NCBI GenBank assembly: GCA_026126025.1
Contig: JAHCJZ010000005.1
Coordinates: 62,001 to 126,000, forward strand
DNA: 64,000 nucleotides
Source of the DNA: Bauldia sp.
Lineage (GTDB): Bacteria > Pseudomonadota > Alphaproteobacteria > Rhizobiales > Kaistiaceae
Direction of reading: 5' to 3'
Shown: piece by piece, positions 9,121-19,421 of the stretch
How positions within the stretch are numbered: position 1 is the first letter of the stretch
Layout of the letters: each line of letters begins with the position of its first letter
Made by a program: the position numbers and the translations under genes
Notes under the pieces: generated by a model
Databases searched by the model: none
What the model was told of the DNA's origin: nothing
What the model saw: the letters and a program-made list of their open reading frames with translations, nothing else

Positions 9121-9152
9121 CTCTGTTCGACGAGGCCGCAAGGCTAGGGCTA

Positions 9153-9797
9153 ATGGAAGCCGCCGAGAAGTCTAAACCGTCGGTTCGCAAACGCGCCGAC
9201 GCTATCAAAGCCTTCCGCTGCAAGAATCTGATCGCTGTCCTCGAGTGCCCTACCGATTTGAAGAATATTGGAACGGTGATCCGCAACGCGAATGCGTTGG
9301 GAGTCGAGAAGGTGTATGTTGTTGACCCGCGCCGATCCCTCCCCGACGATTGGCAAGAGCTGCGTGAGCGGAAGTCCGTTTCCAAGACTTCAGTCTCAGC
9401 TGTGAAATGGACCTTTGTTAAACGATTTGACAGCACCGATGAATGCTTTGATCATCTTGAAGGTAAGAACTTCAGGTCGATCGTCACCTCACCCCATGTG
9501 AAGGGAAAGACAAGCATCTTTCTTCACGAGGGCGATTATACACTCCACCACAAGCTCGCAGTCTGGTTTGGCAGTGAAGCTGTCGGGATTAGCGACCGCG
9601 CAGTCGAGCGAAGCGACATGTGCGTTTGTATTCCGATGTTCGGCATGATCGAAAGCTTGAACCTCGGAACGAGCTCAGGAATCGTTTTGTACGAGATCAC
9701 AAAGCAAAGACGTGAATACCAAAGCAAATATCGTCGGCGCGACCGTCGAGGCAAACGCGACATCCCTCTGCCCACCGTCATAACCGATCTTGGCTAG
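9153..9797 (+). CDS. SpoU/TrmH-family RNA methyltransferase (SPOUT class)
   Basis: A 214-residue protein with the three SpoU motifs: LKNIGTVIRNANALGV (residues 36-51), WFGSEAVGIS in the middle, and CIPMFGMIESLNLGTSSGI near residue 180, which form the knotted SAM site. Such enzymes methylate the 2'-hydroxyl of ribose in tRNA or rRNA; the target here is unknown. The ATG at 9153 is used; the frame stays open upstream through the tRNA but that stretch cannot be coding. Base composition is visibly lower in GC than its neighbours (for instance AAA, TTT and GAT codons are frequent), which suggests acquisition by transfer. It sits directly behind tRNA-Ser and may be co-transcribed with it. Confidence 0.85.
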   Translation: MEAAEKSKPSVRKRADAIKAFRCKNLIAVLECPTDLKNIGTVIRNANALGVEKVYVVDPRRSLPDDWQELRERKSVSKTSVSAVKWTFVKRFDSTDECFDHLEGKNFRSIVTSPHVKGKTSIFLHEGDYTLHHKLAVWFGSEAVGISDRAVERSDMCVCIPMFGMIESLNLGTSSGIVLYEITKQRREYQSKYRRRDRRGKRDIPLPTVITDLG

Positions 9798-9897
9798 GCC
9801 CATGGACGGGCGTACTAACATATTGATAATACTAGTATATATCTGCTGGGAACCATCACACAACTCGTAGGCGAAGGGGCCGCGCGGGCTACCGCAG

Positions 9898-10150
9898 CTA
9901 CCCGTCCGGCAGGGTCTCGATCGCGACAAGATCGAGTGGCTCGGCGAAGCCGCGCAGCGGCGTGGCGCCCAGCGGGGTGGCGGTGACGGCCGGCAGGCGC
10001 GCGGCGAAGTCTTGCGTGGCGAGGATCTGGCCGTCCGCAGCGCGGGCGCAAAGCCGGGCCGCGAGGTTGGTCACCGGCCCGATCGCCGCATAGTCGAACC
10101 GCCGGTGAAAGCCGACCGGGCCGACCGTCGCTTCCCCCGCGGCGATGTGA
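9898..10150 (-). pseudogene. C-terminal remnant of a class III adenylate/guanylate cyclase
   Basis: Reading on the minus strand, about 80 codons encode a recognisable end of a class III nucleotide cyclase: HIAAGEATVGPVG, then RRFDYAAIGPVTNLAARLCARA, then a closing LRGFAEPLDLVAIE. The pattern RRFDYxxIGxxxNLAARL is the diagnostic part of the catalytic domain around the last catalytic Asn and Arg. Everything upstream of about 10150 in the same frame is unrelated low-quality sequence, so the N-terminal part of the catalytic domain, including the metal-binding Asp residues, is missing. It is best read as a gene fragment left by a deletion or rearrangement. Confidence 0.7.
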
Positions 10151-10399
10151 GGACGGTCACACCCCAGAATGATTTGCCGCCCGCCGAGCGCATCATGGCC
10201 CGCGTGCAGCGCGAAAGGGCGCGAGCGAGGCGATGTAGGCTGAAGCAAACAGAAAACGATAGGACGGCAGACCCCCGTCCGCCAGCTTGCCGACCGATAC
10301 ATCGCGGCGGCCGCATGGCTGACCCGCGGCGGCGGGCTTTCCCGCCGATGCTGCCGTGCTAGAGGTGCGCGCGCCCACTGAGAGCCGGGGAAAGCGCGC

Positions 10400-11818
10400 A
10401 TGGCTGACACCTCTTTCGACCTGATCGTGATCGGCGCCGGGCCGGGCGGCTATGTCGCGGCAATCCGCGCCGCGCAGCTCGGGCTCAAGACAGCGGTGGT
10501 CGACCGCGCGCATCTCGGCGGCATCTGCCTCAACTGGGGCTGCATCCCGACCAAGGCGCTGCTGCGCTCGGCAGAGATTTACGACCACATGCAGCATGCT
10601 GGAGCCTACGGGCTCTCGGCGGAGGGCGTCGGCTTCGACCTCGAGGCCGTGGTCAAGCGCTCGCGTGGCGTCGCCGGGCAGCTGTCGCGGGGCGTCGACG
10701 GCCTCCTGAAGAAGAACAAGGTCACCGTGATCTGGGGCGAGGCGAAGCTGACGGCGCCGGGAAAGATCAGCGTGACGGCGGCGGAGAACGGGCCGCGCGG
10801 CGCGCTGGGCGGCGGCGACTACGCCGCGAAGCACATCATCATCGCCACCGGGGCGCGGCCGCGGGTGCTGCCCGGAATCGAGCCGGACGGCGCGTTGATC
10901 TGGACCTATTTCGATGCGATGGTGCCGAAGGTCATGCCGAAATCGCTCGTCGTTATGGGCTCCGGTGCGATCGGGGTCGAGTTCGCTTCGTTCTACCGCA
11001 CGATGGGCGCCGAGGTGACGCTGGTCGAGGTGCTGCCGCAGATCCTCCCGGTCGAGGACGAGGAGATCGCCGCCCATGCCCGCAAGCGCTTCGAGAAGCA
11101 GGGCATCCGCATCCTCACCGGCGCGAAGGTGGCCAAGGTCGAGAAGGGGACGGATTCCATCACCGCCACCATCGACCTCGGCGGCGGCAAGACCGAGTCG
11201 ATCACCGCCGACCGCCTGATCTCGGCCGTCGGCGTCGTCGGCAATATCGAGAATCTCGGCCTGGAGGCGCTCGGCGTGAAGACCGACCGCGGCATCGTCG
11301 TCGCCGACGGGCTCGGCCGCACCAATGTCCCCGGCATCTACGCGATCGGCGACGTCGCCGGCCCGCCAATGCTGGCGCACAAGGCCGAGCATGAGGGCGT
11401 GGTCTGCGTCGAGGCGATCGCCGGCGGCCATCCGCACCCGATCGACAAGGCGAAGATCCCCGGCTGCACCTATTGCAACCCGCAGATCGCCTCGGTCGGC
11501 CTCACCGAGGCGAAGGCGAAGGAGGGCGGGCGCGAGATCAGGGTCGGCCGCTTCCCCTTCATCGGCAACGGCAAGGCGATCGCCCTCGGCGAGCCCGAGG
11601 GCCTGGTGAAGACGATCTTCGACGCGAAGACCGGCCAGCTCCTCGGCGCTCATCTCGTCGGCGCCGAGGTGACCGAGCTGATCCAGGGCTTCGTCATCGC
11701 GATGAACCTCGAGACCACCGAGGAAGAGCTGATCCACGCCGTCTTCCCGCACCCGACGCTGTCGGAAACCATGCATGAGAGCGTCCTCAACGCCTACGGG
11801 CGCGCAATCCACATCTGA
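10400..11818 (+). CDS. lpdA: Dihydrolipoyl dehydrogenase (E3)
   Basis: A 472-residue flavoprotein disulfide reductase. It has the FAD motif VIGAGPGGYVAAIRAAQLG at the N-terminus, the redox-active disulfide Cys43/Cys48 in GGICLNWGCIPTKALL, an NAD-binding GSGAIGVEFASFYR near residue 192, and the C-terminal active-site segment HPTLSETMHE. It reoxidises the lipoyl groups of the pyruvate dehydrogenase complex and similar complexes. In related Hyphomicrobiales this gene directly follows pdhC and precedes lipA; here lipA is downstream but pdhC is about 32 kb away on the other strand. Confidence 0.95.
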   Translation: MADTSFDLIVIGAGPGGYVAAIRAAQLGLKTAVVDRAHLGGICLNWGCIPTKALLRSAEIYDHMQHAGAYGLSAEGVGFDLEAVVKRSRGVAGQLSRGVDGLLKKNKVTVIWGEAKLTAPGKISVTAAENGPRGALGGGDYAAKHIIIATGARPRVLPGIEPDGALIWTYFDAMVPKVMPKSLVVMGSGAIGVEFASFYRTMGAEVTLVEVLPQILPVEDEEIAAHARKRFEKQGIRILTGAKVAKVEKGTDSITATIDLGGGKTESITADRLISAVGVVGNIENLGLEALGVKTDRGIVVADGLGRTNVPGIYAIGDVAGPPMLAHKAEHEGVVCVEAIAGGHPHPIDKAKIPGCTYCNPQIASVGLTEAKAKEGGREIRVGRFPFIGNGKAIALGEPEGLVKTIFDAKTGQLLGAHLVGAEVTELIQGFVIAMNLETTEEELIHAVFPHPTLSETMHESVLNAYGRAIHI

Positions 11819-11837
11819 CAATTCCCCGCTCGCTGGG

Positions 11838-11950
11838 ATTGAACCCTCCCCTCGTGGGAGGGTCGAAAGCCAAAGGCTTTCGGGGAGGGGGCGCGGCCGT
11901 GCCCCCCTCGCGAAGCGAGCTTCGACCGCCCCCTAGTGGGGCGGTTCAAG
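11838..11950. repeat. Palindromic repeat element, family A (copy 1)
   Basis: About 113 bases with terminal inverted repeats of about 30 bases: the left end begins attgaaccctcccctcgtgg and the right end ends with ccccctagtggggcggttca. The internal stem contains gaaagc/gctttc and ggggagggggcgcggccgtg. A second copy lies at 43460-43582. It has no coding capacity and resembles a miniature inverted-repeat element. It follows lpdA and may act as its transcription terminator. Confidence 0.8.
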
Positions 11951-12037
11951 GATGAATTGAGCAAAGCTTTGGACAGCGTCGCTGGCGGGATACCATGCAT
12001 CCGCGGACGACTGAGTCCGCATCAAGGGGATCGGGCC

Positions 12038-12298
12038 ATGAGCAATGAAACCGTCCGCAATGTCCTCGTCTGGGTCGTTCTGGGCATTCTCGCCGGCTGG
12101 ATCGCCAGCCTCATCGTCGGCGGCGCCAGCGGCCTTGTCGGCTTCCTGATCGCGGGCCTCGTCGGCTCGGTGGTCGGCGGCTTTCTCGCCCGCCAGTTCA
12201 ACATCCGGCTCAATCTCGGCAGCGCCTTCGTCGAGCAGATCATCATCTCGGTCATCGGCGCGATCGTGGTGCTGATCGTGTGGCAGATCATCACCTAG
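12038..12298 (+). CDS. GlsB/YeaQ/YmgE family small membrane protein
   Basis: An 86-residue protein with three hydrophobic helices rich in Gly ([55 protein letters not shown]), the usual pattern of the GlsB/YeaQ/YmgE (transglycosylase-associated) family linked to general stress. The biochemical role is unknown. The start is the ATG at 12038, eight bases after the ribosome site aagggga. It sits between lpdA and lipA, as an equivalent small gene does in rhizobial genomes. Confidence 0.85.
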   Translation: MSNETVRNVLVWVVLGILAGWIASLIVGGASGLVGFLIAGLVGSVVGGFLARQFNIRLNLGSAFVEQIIISVIGAIVVLIVWQIIT

Positions 12299-12362
12299 CC
12301 TTGCGTTTCCGCGGGTTCCGCCATGCCTTGACGCTCGGTGGCGCATCCGCCAAGTGACAGCG

Positions 12363-13313
12363 ATGGTCACCATCCTCGACAGGACCGAGGTCGCGCGGCC
12401 GCGCCACCCGGAGAAGGTCGCGCGGCCGGAGACGCCGCGCATCCCAAAGCCGGACTGGATCCGCGTCAGGGCGCCGGGCTCGCCGGTCTATCGCGAAACG
12501 CGCGACATCGTCCGCCGGAACGGCCTCGTCACGGTCTGCGAGGAGGCGGCGTGCCCGAATATCGGGGAGTGCTGGTCGCAGAAGCACGCGACCTTCATGA
12601 TCCTCGGCGACACCTGCACCCGCGCCTGCGCCTTCTGCAATGTCCGCACCGGGCTGCCCGGCCCGGTCGAGGCCGATGAGCCGGAGCGGACAGCCGACGC
12701 CGTCGCCAAGCTCGGCCTCTCCCACGTCGTCATCACTTCGGTCGACCGCGATGATCTGGATGATGGCGGCGCGGCGCATTTCGCGGCGGTGATCCGGGCG
12801 ATCCGCCGCACGAGCCCGGCCACCACGATCGAGGTGCTGACGCCGGACTTCCTGCGGAAGGACGGCGCGCTGGAGCTGGTGATCGAGGCGGCGCCCGACG
12901 TCTTCAACCACAATCTCGAGACCGTGCCGTCGCACTACCTCACGGTCCGTCCGGGCGCGCGCTACTTCCACTCGCTCCGCCTGCTGCAGCGCGCCAAGGA
13001 GCTGTCGCCCGCGATTTTCACCAAGTCCGGCATCATGGTCGGGCTTGGCGAGGAGCGGACGGAGGTGCTGCAGCTGATGGACGACCTCCGCTCGGCCGAC
13101 GTCGATTTCCTCACCATCGGCCAGTACCTCCAGCCGACGCGGAAGCATCACCCGGTGATGCGCTTCGTGACGCCGGAGGAGTTCGCGTCCTACGCCGCGA
13201 TCGCGCGCGCCAAGGGCTTCGCGATGGTGTCGGCGAGCCCGCTCACCCGTTCGTCGCACCATGCCGGCGAGGACTTCGCCCGGCTGAAGGCGGCGCGGGC
13301 CGCGATGCGCTAG
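12363..13313 (+). CDS. lipA: Lipoyl synthase
   Basis: A 316-residue radical SAM enzyme. Cys85, Cys89 and Cys92 in CTRACAFCN bind the SAM cluster and Cys59, Cys64 and Cys70 in [13 protein letters not shown] bind the auxiliary cluster that supplies sulfur. It inserts two sulfurs into octanoyl groups on E2 proteins, so its place behind lpdA fits pyruvate dehydrogenase maturation. The start MVTILD agrees with other alphaproteobacterial LipA proteins; a GTG nine bases upstream is an alternative. The next gene follows after seven bases. Confidence 0.96.
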   Translation: MVTILDRTEVARPRHPEKVARPETPRIPKPDWIRVRAPGSPVYRETRDIVRRNGLVTVCEEAACPNIGECWSQKHATFMILGDTCTRACAFCNVRTGLPGPVEADEPERTADAVAKLGLSHVVITSVDRDDLDDGGAAHFAAVIRAIRRTSPATTIEVLTPDFLRKDGALELVIEAAPDVFNHNLETVPSHYLTVRPGARYFHSLRLLQRAKELSPAIFTKSGIMVGLGEERTEVLQLMDDLRSADVDFLTIGQYLQPTRKHHPVMRFVTPEEFASYAAIARAKGFAMVSASPLTRSSHHAGEDFARLKAARAAMR

Positions 13314-13320
13314 ACGCCGC

Positions 13321-13776
13321 GTGCCGTCCTTCTCGACGACGCGGACGGTCGCGCATCCCGCCAGCGACATGTTCGACCTCGTCGCCGATGTCGAGCGCTA
13401 CCCGGAATTCGTGCCGCTCTGCACCGCGCTCGCGGTGCGGTCGCGCGAGGCGACGCCCGAGGGCGAGCTGATCCTCGCGCGGATGACGGTCGCCTACGGG
13501 CCGATGAGCGAATCCTACACCAGCCGCGTCCGGCTCGACCGCGACCGGCTGGCGATCGCCACCACCGCGATCGACGGCCCGTTCCGCAAGCTGGAGAACA
13601 ACTGGCTCTTCGAGCCGCTCGACGAGGACGAATGCACCGTCCATTTCGCGCTCACCTACGAGCTCCGTTCCTTCGCGCTGGGGCTGGTGGTGGGAACGCT
13701 GTTCGACCGCGCCTTCCGTCGCTTCGCCGACGCGTTCGTGAAGCGCGCCGACGCACTCTACGGGAAGGGCGCGTAG
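13321..13776 (+). CDS. Coq10/RatA-type START-domain protein (ubiquinone-binding)
   Basis: A 151-residue member of the polyketide cyclase/START-like family. The N-terminal VAHPASDMFDLVADVERYPEFVPLC is the signature of the Coq10/RatA group. In bacteria these are annotated either as ubiquinone-binding chaperones or as RatA; the Coq10-like role is more likely in this setting. The GTG start is seven bases behind the lipA stop, so the two are very likely in one transcript. A pair of palindromic repeats follows. Confidence 0.88.
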   Translation: MPSFSTTRTVAHPASDMFDLVADVERYPEFVPLCTALAVRSREATPEGELILARMTVAYGPMSESYTSRVRLDRDRLAIATTAIDGPFRKLENNWLFEPLDEDECTVHFALTYELRSFALGLVVGTLFDRAFRRFADAFVKRADALYGKGA

Positions 13777-13792
13777 TCTCCGCTCACGAAGG

Positions 13793-13895
13793 CCGTCCTT
13801 CGAGGCCCGGCTTCGCCGGGCACCTCAGGACGAGGCCGAGTTCCAATCCACTGACCTCATCCTGAGGTGCGAGCGCAGCGAGCCTCGAAGGATGG
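13793..13895. repeat. Palindromic repeat element, family C (copy 1)
   Basis: Two inverted halves: ccgtccttcgaggcccggct...cacctcaggacgagg, and then cctcatcctgaggtgcgagc...cctcgaaggatgg. The first half contains the strong hairpin gcccggcttcgccgggc. It lies between the convergent coq10-like and cinA genes and may terminate both. A second copy in the opposite arrangement is at 28327-28429. Confidence 0.8.
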
Positions 13896-13923
13896 CCCCA
13901 GCGTCCGCCGGGACCAGGATGGC

Positions 13924-14424
13924 TCACCCCGACGCCGCCATTTCCATCAGCAGCAGCAGGGCCTGGCGGGTGGCCGCGTGGCGGATGGTGTCGCGGCCGA
14001 GGTCTTCGAAGATGTGGACCATGTGGCGGGTCGGCGCGCCCTTTCGCGCCGTTGCGAAATGGACGAGGCCGACGGGCTTTTCCGGCGTTCCCCCGCCCGG
14101 CCCGGCGATGCCGGTGATGGCGACCGCGATGTCGACCGGCGCGTGGGCGAGGGCGCCTTCGGCCATGGCGATGGCGACGGGCTCGCTCACCGCGCCGTGC
14201 TCGGCGATGAGCGCTGCCGGCACGCCGAGCATCTCCATCTTCGCCTCGTTGGCGTAGGTGACGAAGCCGCGGTCGAACACCGCGGACGCGTCGTTGATGC
14301 CGGTGATCGCCGCGGCGACGAGGCCGCCGGTGCAGGATTCGGCGGTGGCGATGCGGAGGCCGGCCGCCTGGCAGCGGCGCACCAGCGCCTCCGCCTCGGC
14401 GCGCAGGTCGGAAAGATCAGGCAT
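13924..14424 (-). CDS. CinA family C-terminal domain protein (nicotinamide-nucleotide amidase)
   Basis: A 166-residue single-domain protein. The motif LRIATAESCTGGLVAAAITG (residues 23-42) holds the catalytic Ser-Cys-Thr region, and AITGIAGPGGGTPEKPVG near residue 102 is the second signature of the CinA/PncC deamidase family, which converts nicotinamide mononucleotide to nicotinic acid mononucleotide. The N-terminal molybdopterin-like domain of full CinA is absent, as is normal for the short form. Its start overlaps the end of ispDF by eight bases, so both are translated from one message. Confidence 0.93.
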   Translation of the reverse strand: MPDLSDLRAEAEALVRRCQAAGLRIATAESCTGGLVAAAITGINDASAVFDRGFVTYANEAKMEMLGVPAALIAEHGAVSEPVAIAMAEGALAHAPVDIAVAITGIAGPGGGTPEKPVGLVHFATARKGAPTRHMVHIFEDLGRDTIRHAATRQALLLLMEMAASG

Positions 14425-15601
14425 GGCTCCCCTTCGGCAGGCGGATCGTGGCAGTCGCGATCGCCGCGATGCCTTCTCCACGGCCGAGGAAACCCAGACG
14501 CTCACTGGTGGTTGCCTTGACCGCGACGCGGCCGGTGTCGATGCCGCAGATCTCGGCGATGCGCGCCCGCATGGCGTCGCGGTGCGGGCCGATCTTCGGC
14601 GCCTCGGCCACGATGGCGAGGTCGAGATGGACGATCGCGCCGCCGCGAGTGAGTACGCGCTCCACCGCGAAGGCAAGAAAGCGGCTCGACGCCGCGCCCC
14701 GCCATTCCGGATCGCTCGGCGGGAAATGGACCCCGATGTCGCCGTCGGCGATCGCGCCGAGAAGGGCGTCGGTGAGCGCGTGGAGAGCGACGTCGGCGTC
14801 GGAATGGCCGACCAGCGCGCCGTCATGAGGGATGGCGACGCCGCCCAGCGTCACCGCGGTTCCCGGACCGAGCGCGTGCACGTCATAGCCGGTGCCGACC
14901 CGCGTTTCTCCTGCAGACTCCATGCGTTCCTCCGCGGCGGCGATGTCCTCGGCCGTCGTCAGCTTGATGTTGGCCGCGTCGCCGGCGACGAGCCGCACGG
15001 CGAGACCGGCGGCCTCGGCGACGGCCGCGTCGTCGGTCAGCGCCTGGCCGCGCGCCGCCTCATGCGCCTGCCTGATCGGCTCGAAGTGGAAGCCCTGCGG
15101 GGTCTGGGCGCCGAACAGCCCGTCGCGCGGCACGGTTTCCGTGACCGCGCCGTCCGCCGCACCGCGCTTCAGCGTATCGGCGACGGGTATGGCGGGGAGG
15201 GCGCCGGGCACGTCGTCGAGGGCGGCAATGACGCGGTCGATCACCGCCGCGGTGACGAAGGGGCGCGCCGCGTCGTGGATCAGGACGAGATCGGGTTTCC
15301 CGGCGGCGAGGCCGGCGAGGCCGAGGCGGACGCTCTCCTGCCGGGTGTCGCCGCCGGCGACGGGTTCCGTGAGCCGGGCGTGCGCGGTCGTGGCGGCGTC
15401 GTAGAGCGCGCGATCGTCGGGGTGGATCACGACAGCCACCTGTGCGACCTGCGGGTGGTCAAGAAATGGTCGCAGCGACCGGGACAGGATGCTCTGGCCC
15501 GCCAGCGGGCGGTATTGCTTCGGCACCTCGCCGCCGGCGCGCATGCCGCGCCCGGCGGCAACGATCAGGGCGGCGACCTTGGGCTGGGCGGGGTTCGACA
15601 T
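14417..15601 (-). CDS. ispDF: Bifunctional IspD/IspF (MEP isoprenoid pathway)
   Basis: A 394-residue fusion. The IspD part (residues 1-220) begins with AALIVAAGRGMRAGGEVPKQ, the CTP-binding loop of 2-C-methyl-D-erythritol 4-phosphate cytidylyltransferase. The IspF part (about 235-394) begins RVGTGYDVHALGPG, with the zinc ligands Asp and His in GYDVH and GHSDADVALHALTDALLGA, and carries out 2,4-cyclodiphosphate formation. This fusion is typical of alphaproteobacteria and supports the taxonomic reading. IspE is not in the window. The gene is divergent from dusB, leaving 100 bases for two promoters. Confidence 0.96.
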   Translation of the reverse strand: MSNPAQPKVAALIVAAGRGMRAGGEVPKQYRPLAGQSILSRSLRPFLDHPQVAQVAVVIHPDDRALYDAATTAHARLTEPVAGGDTRQESVRLGLAGLAAGKPDLVLIHDAARPFVTAAVIDRVIAALDDVPGALPAIPVADTLKRGAADGAVTETVPRDGLFGAQTPQGFHFEPIRQAHEAARGQALTDDAAVAEAAGLAVRLVAGDAANIKLTTAEDIAAAEERMESAGETRVGTGYDVHALGPGTAVTLGGVAIPHDGALVGHSDADVALHALTDALLGAIADGDIGVHFPPSDPEWRGAASSRFLAFAVERVLTRGGAIVHLDLAIVAEAPKIGPHRDAMRARIAEICGIDTGRVAVKATTSERLGFLGRGEGIAAIATATIRLPKGSHA

Positions 15602-15649
15602 GCGGCTGACGGGAATAGCACCCTTCCTGCCCCGTCAACGCTTTTTCGC

Positions 15650-15677
15650 TTGCGGCGCGGCAGCTGCTGGTTAAGAT
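15650..15677 (+). promoter_or_regulatory. Possible sigma-70 promoter for dusB-ntrBC
   Basis: TTGCGG at 15650-15655 and TAAGAT at 15672-15677 are separated by 16 bases and lie 24 bases before the dusB start, in the divergent gap between ispDF and dusB. The match is moderate and rests on spacing and position alone. Confidence 0.35.
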
Positions 15678-15701
15678 GTAGGCAAACAGTGTGATGCCTA
15701 A

Positions 15702-16736
15702 ATGATAACCAATCCTGCCGCCTCGGATGCCGGCCTCCTCGCCCGGCCCCTCCGGATCGGCGATATCCAAATCCCCAACCGCGTGTTGCTGGCCCCGATG
15801 TCGGGGGTCAGCGACCGGCCTTTCCGCACGATTGCACACAAGGCCGGGGCCGGGCTCGTCGTCTCCGAGATGGTCGCGAGCGAGCTGTTCGTGCGCGGCG
15901 ACGCCGAGGCGCGGCTGCGGTCGGAATCGGTTGGCGCCGGCATCCACGTCGTCCAGCTCGCCGGCCGCGAGGCGCGGTGGATGGCCGAGGCGGCGCAGGC
16001 GGCCGAGGAGGCCGGCGCCGCGATCATCGACATCAATATGGGCTGCCCGGCCAGGAAGGTGACCTCGGGTGCCTGCGGCTCGGCGCTGATGCGCGACCTC
16101 GACCATGCGCTGAGGCTGATCGAGGCGACGGTCGCGGCGACGTCGCGCCCGGTGACGCTCAAGATGCGGCTCGGCTGGGACGCGGCCTCGGTCAACGCGC
16201 CGGAGCTCGCGCGACGCGCGGAGGCCGCCGGCGTGCGGATGGTGACCGTGCATGGCCGCACGCGGAGCCAGTTCTATGACGGCGCTGCCGACTGGGATGC
16301 CGTCGCTGCGGTGAAAGCGGCCATCTCCGTGCCCCTCATCGTCAATGGCGACATCGTCGATCTCGCCACGGCGGCCGAGGCGATCCGCCGCTCCGGCGCC
16401 GACGGCGTCATGGTCGGCCGCGGGGCGTATGGCCGCCCGGGCCTGCCCGGCACGATCGCGCGCGAAGCGGCCGGGGAGGGGGCGGCGCGGCCCACACCCG
16501 CCGAGATCGCGGAAGAGGCGGCCGCGCACTACGAAGCGATCCTGGCGCATTACGGCGTCGCCGTAGGCCTCAAGGCGGCGCGGAAGCACCTCGGCTGGTA
16601 CCTGCAACGCATGGCCGAGGCCGGCGCCGCCGGAGCCGACGCGTTCCGCGGCCCGCTCCAGACCGCCAACGATCCTGCCGTCGTGCTCGCCCTCCTGGGC
16701 GAGGCCGCGTCGGCCGGCCGGAAGCTCGCGGCATGA
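15702..16736 (+). CDS. dusB: tRNA-dihydrouridine synthase B
   Basis: A 344-residue FMN enzyme. It starts with [28 protein letters not shown], the canonical opening of the Dus TIM barrel, and has [20 protein letters not shown] near residue 110 with the catalytic Cys, and [13 protein letters not shown] near residue 188. It reduces uridines in the D-loop of tRNA. In rhizobia this gene is nifR3 and leads the ntrBC operon, as here: its TGA overlaps the ntrB ATG in ATGA. Confidence 0.95.
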   Translation: MITNPAASDAGLLARPLRIGDIQIPNRVLLAPMSGVSDRPFRTIAHKAGAGLVVSEMVASELFVRGDAEARLRSESVGAGIHVVQLAGREARWMAEAAQAAEEAGAAIIDINMGCPARKVTSGACGSALMRDLDHALRLIEATVAATSRPVTLKMRLGWDAASVNAPELARRAEAAGVRMVTVHGRTRSQFYDGAADWDAVAAVKAAISVPLIVNGDIVDLATAAEAIRRSGADGVMVGRGAYGRPGLPGTIAREAAGEGAARPTPAEIAEEAAAHYEAILAHYGVAVGLKAARKHLGWYLQRMAEAGAAGADAFRGPLQTANDPAVVLALLGEAASAGRKLAA

Positions 16737-17863
16737 GCGGCATCCGGCGGGCCGGCGGCCGGGACAGCGCCGCGGCGGAAGGCGCCGCGATGCTGCTCGA
16801 CGCCCTGCCGCATCCGGTGGTGCTCGTCGGCGGCAGCGACCGCATCACCGAGGCGAACACGGCGGCCGAGACGTTCTTCGACGCCTCGGCGGCCGTCCTT
16901 CGCCGCTATCCGCTGGCGCGCTTCGTCCCGTTCGGCAGCCCGCTGCTGGCGCTGATCGAGCAGGTGCGCGAGCGCGGCGCGCCGGTCAGCGAGTACCGCG
17001 TCGACATCGGCACGCCGCGGACCGGCGGCGAGCGCATCGTCGACATCTACGCGTCCCCCGAGCCCGATGGCGAGGGCGTCGTCCTGATGCTCCAGGAGCG
17101 GACGATGGCCGAGAAGATCGACCGCCAGCTCACCCATCGTGGCGCCGCGCGCACCGTCACCGGCCTCGCGGCGATGCTGGCGCATGAGATCAAGAACCCG
17201 CTCTCGGGCATCCGCGGTGCCGCGCAGCTTCTGGAGTCCTCGGTCGAGGACACCGACCGGGCGCTCACCCGCCTGATCTGCGACGAGGCCGACCGCATCG
17301 TGAAGCTGGTCGATCGGATGGAGGTGTTCTCCGACGAGCGCCCGCTGGAGCGCGAGCCGGTGAACATCCACGTCGTGCTGGAGCATGTGAAGCGGCTGGC
17401 GCAGTCGGGCTTCGCGCGCAACATCGCGTTCTTCGAGGAATACGACCCGTCGCTGCCGGCGGTCTACGCCAATCGCGACCAGCTGGTGCAGGTGTTCCTC
17501 AACCTCGTGAAGAACGCAGCGGAAGCGCTGGGCGACCGCGGCGACGGGGAGATCTTCCTCACCACCGCCTTCCGGCCCGGCATGCGGCTGTCGGTGAAGG
17601 GCAGCTCCGACCGGGTGACGCTGCCGCTCGAATTCTGCGTGCGCGACAACGGGCCGGGCGTTCCGTCCGACATGACGGCCCATCTGTTCGACCCGTTCGT
17701 CACCACGAAACCCAACGGAACTGGCCTTGGACTTGCTTTGGTTGCCAAAATCATCGGCAACCATGGCGGCGTGATCGAGTGCGACTCGCAGCCGGGGCGA
17801 ACCATCTTCCGCATCCTTATGCCGGCCTTCGCCGGTCCGGACGGCAAGATCGAGGAGGCGTGA
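16733..17863 (+). CDS. ntrB: Nitrogen regulation sensor histidine kinase NtrB
   Basis: A 376-residue cytoplasmic kinase with an N-terminal PAS-like domain ([23 protein letters not shown]), the H-box [20 protein letters not shown] with His151, and the ATPase motifs [15 protein letters not shown] and TGLGLALV. NtrB phosphorylates or dephosphorylates NtrC according to nitrogen status, usually through PII protein, which is not in this window. The start ATG overlaps dusB by four bases and ntrC follows three bases after the stop. Confidence 0.95.
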   Translation: MSGIRRAGGRDSAAAEGAAMLLDALPHPVVLVGGSDRITEANTAAETFFDASAAVLRRYPLARFVPFGSPLLALIEQVRERGAPVSEYRVDIGTPRTGGERIVDIYASPEPDGEGVVLMLQERTMAEKIDRQLTHRGAARTVTGLAAMLAHEIKNPLSGIRGAAQLLESSVEDTDRALTRLICDEADRIVKLVDRMEVFSDERPLEREPVNIHVVLEHVKRLAQSGFARNIAFFEEYDPSLPAVYANRDQLVQVFLNLVKNAAEALGDRGDGEIFLTTAFRPGMRLSVKGSSDRVTLPLEFCVRDNGPGVPSDMTAHLFDPFVTTKPNGTGLGLALVAKIIGNHGGVIECDSQPGRTIFRILMPAFAGPDGKIEEA

Positions 17864-17865
17864 CC

Positions 17866-19305
<1,440 letters not shown>

Positions 19306-19421
19306 GCCCGCTGCGCGCCGCCGGTCTTGTCCCCCGCGCAGCGAAGTTTGTTGCGCGAAGGCCACAATGCTGTTGCAATCGGGCGGTCTAAGCCACCGGC
19401 GGCATCGAGGCACGACAGCAC

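Noticed and set aside
6661-9141. An 826-codon minus-strand open frame opposite xdhB, extending into the tRNA
   Set aside because: It has the same shadow composition, runs through a tRNA gene and matches no family pattern.
8994-9152. N-terminal extension of the SpoU methyltransferase through the tRNA gene
   Set aside because: The frame is open only by chance; the region is a complete tRNA-Ser, and the conserved methyltransferase begins after the ATG at 9153.
9031-9830. tRNA-Ser as the attachment site of an integrated island
   Set aside because: No duplicate of the tRNA 3' end and no integrase were found in the following 1.3 kb, so only a small transferred patch is proposed.
10151-10399. N-terminal half of the cyclase gene
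   Set aside because: The translated sequence upstream of the cyclase fragment does not show the metal-binding or substrate motifs, so the fragment was not extended.
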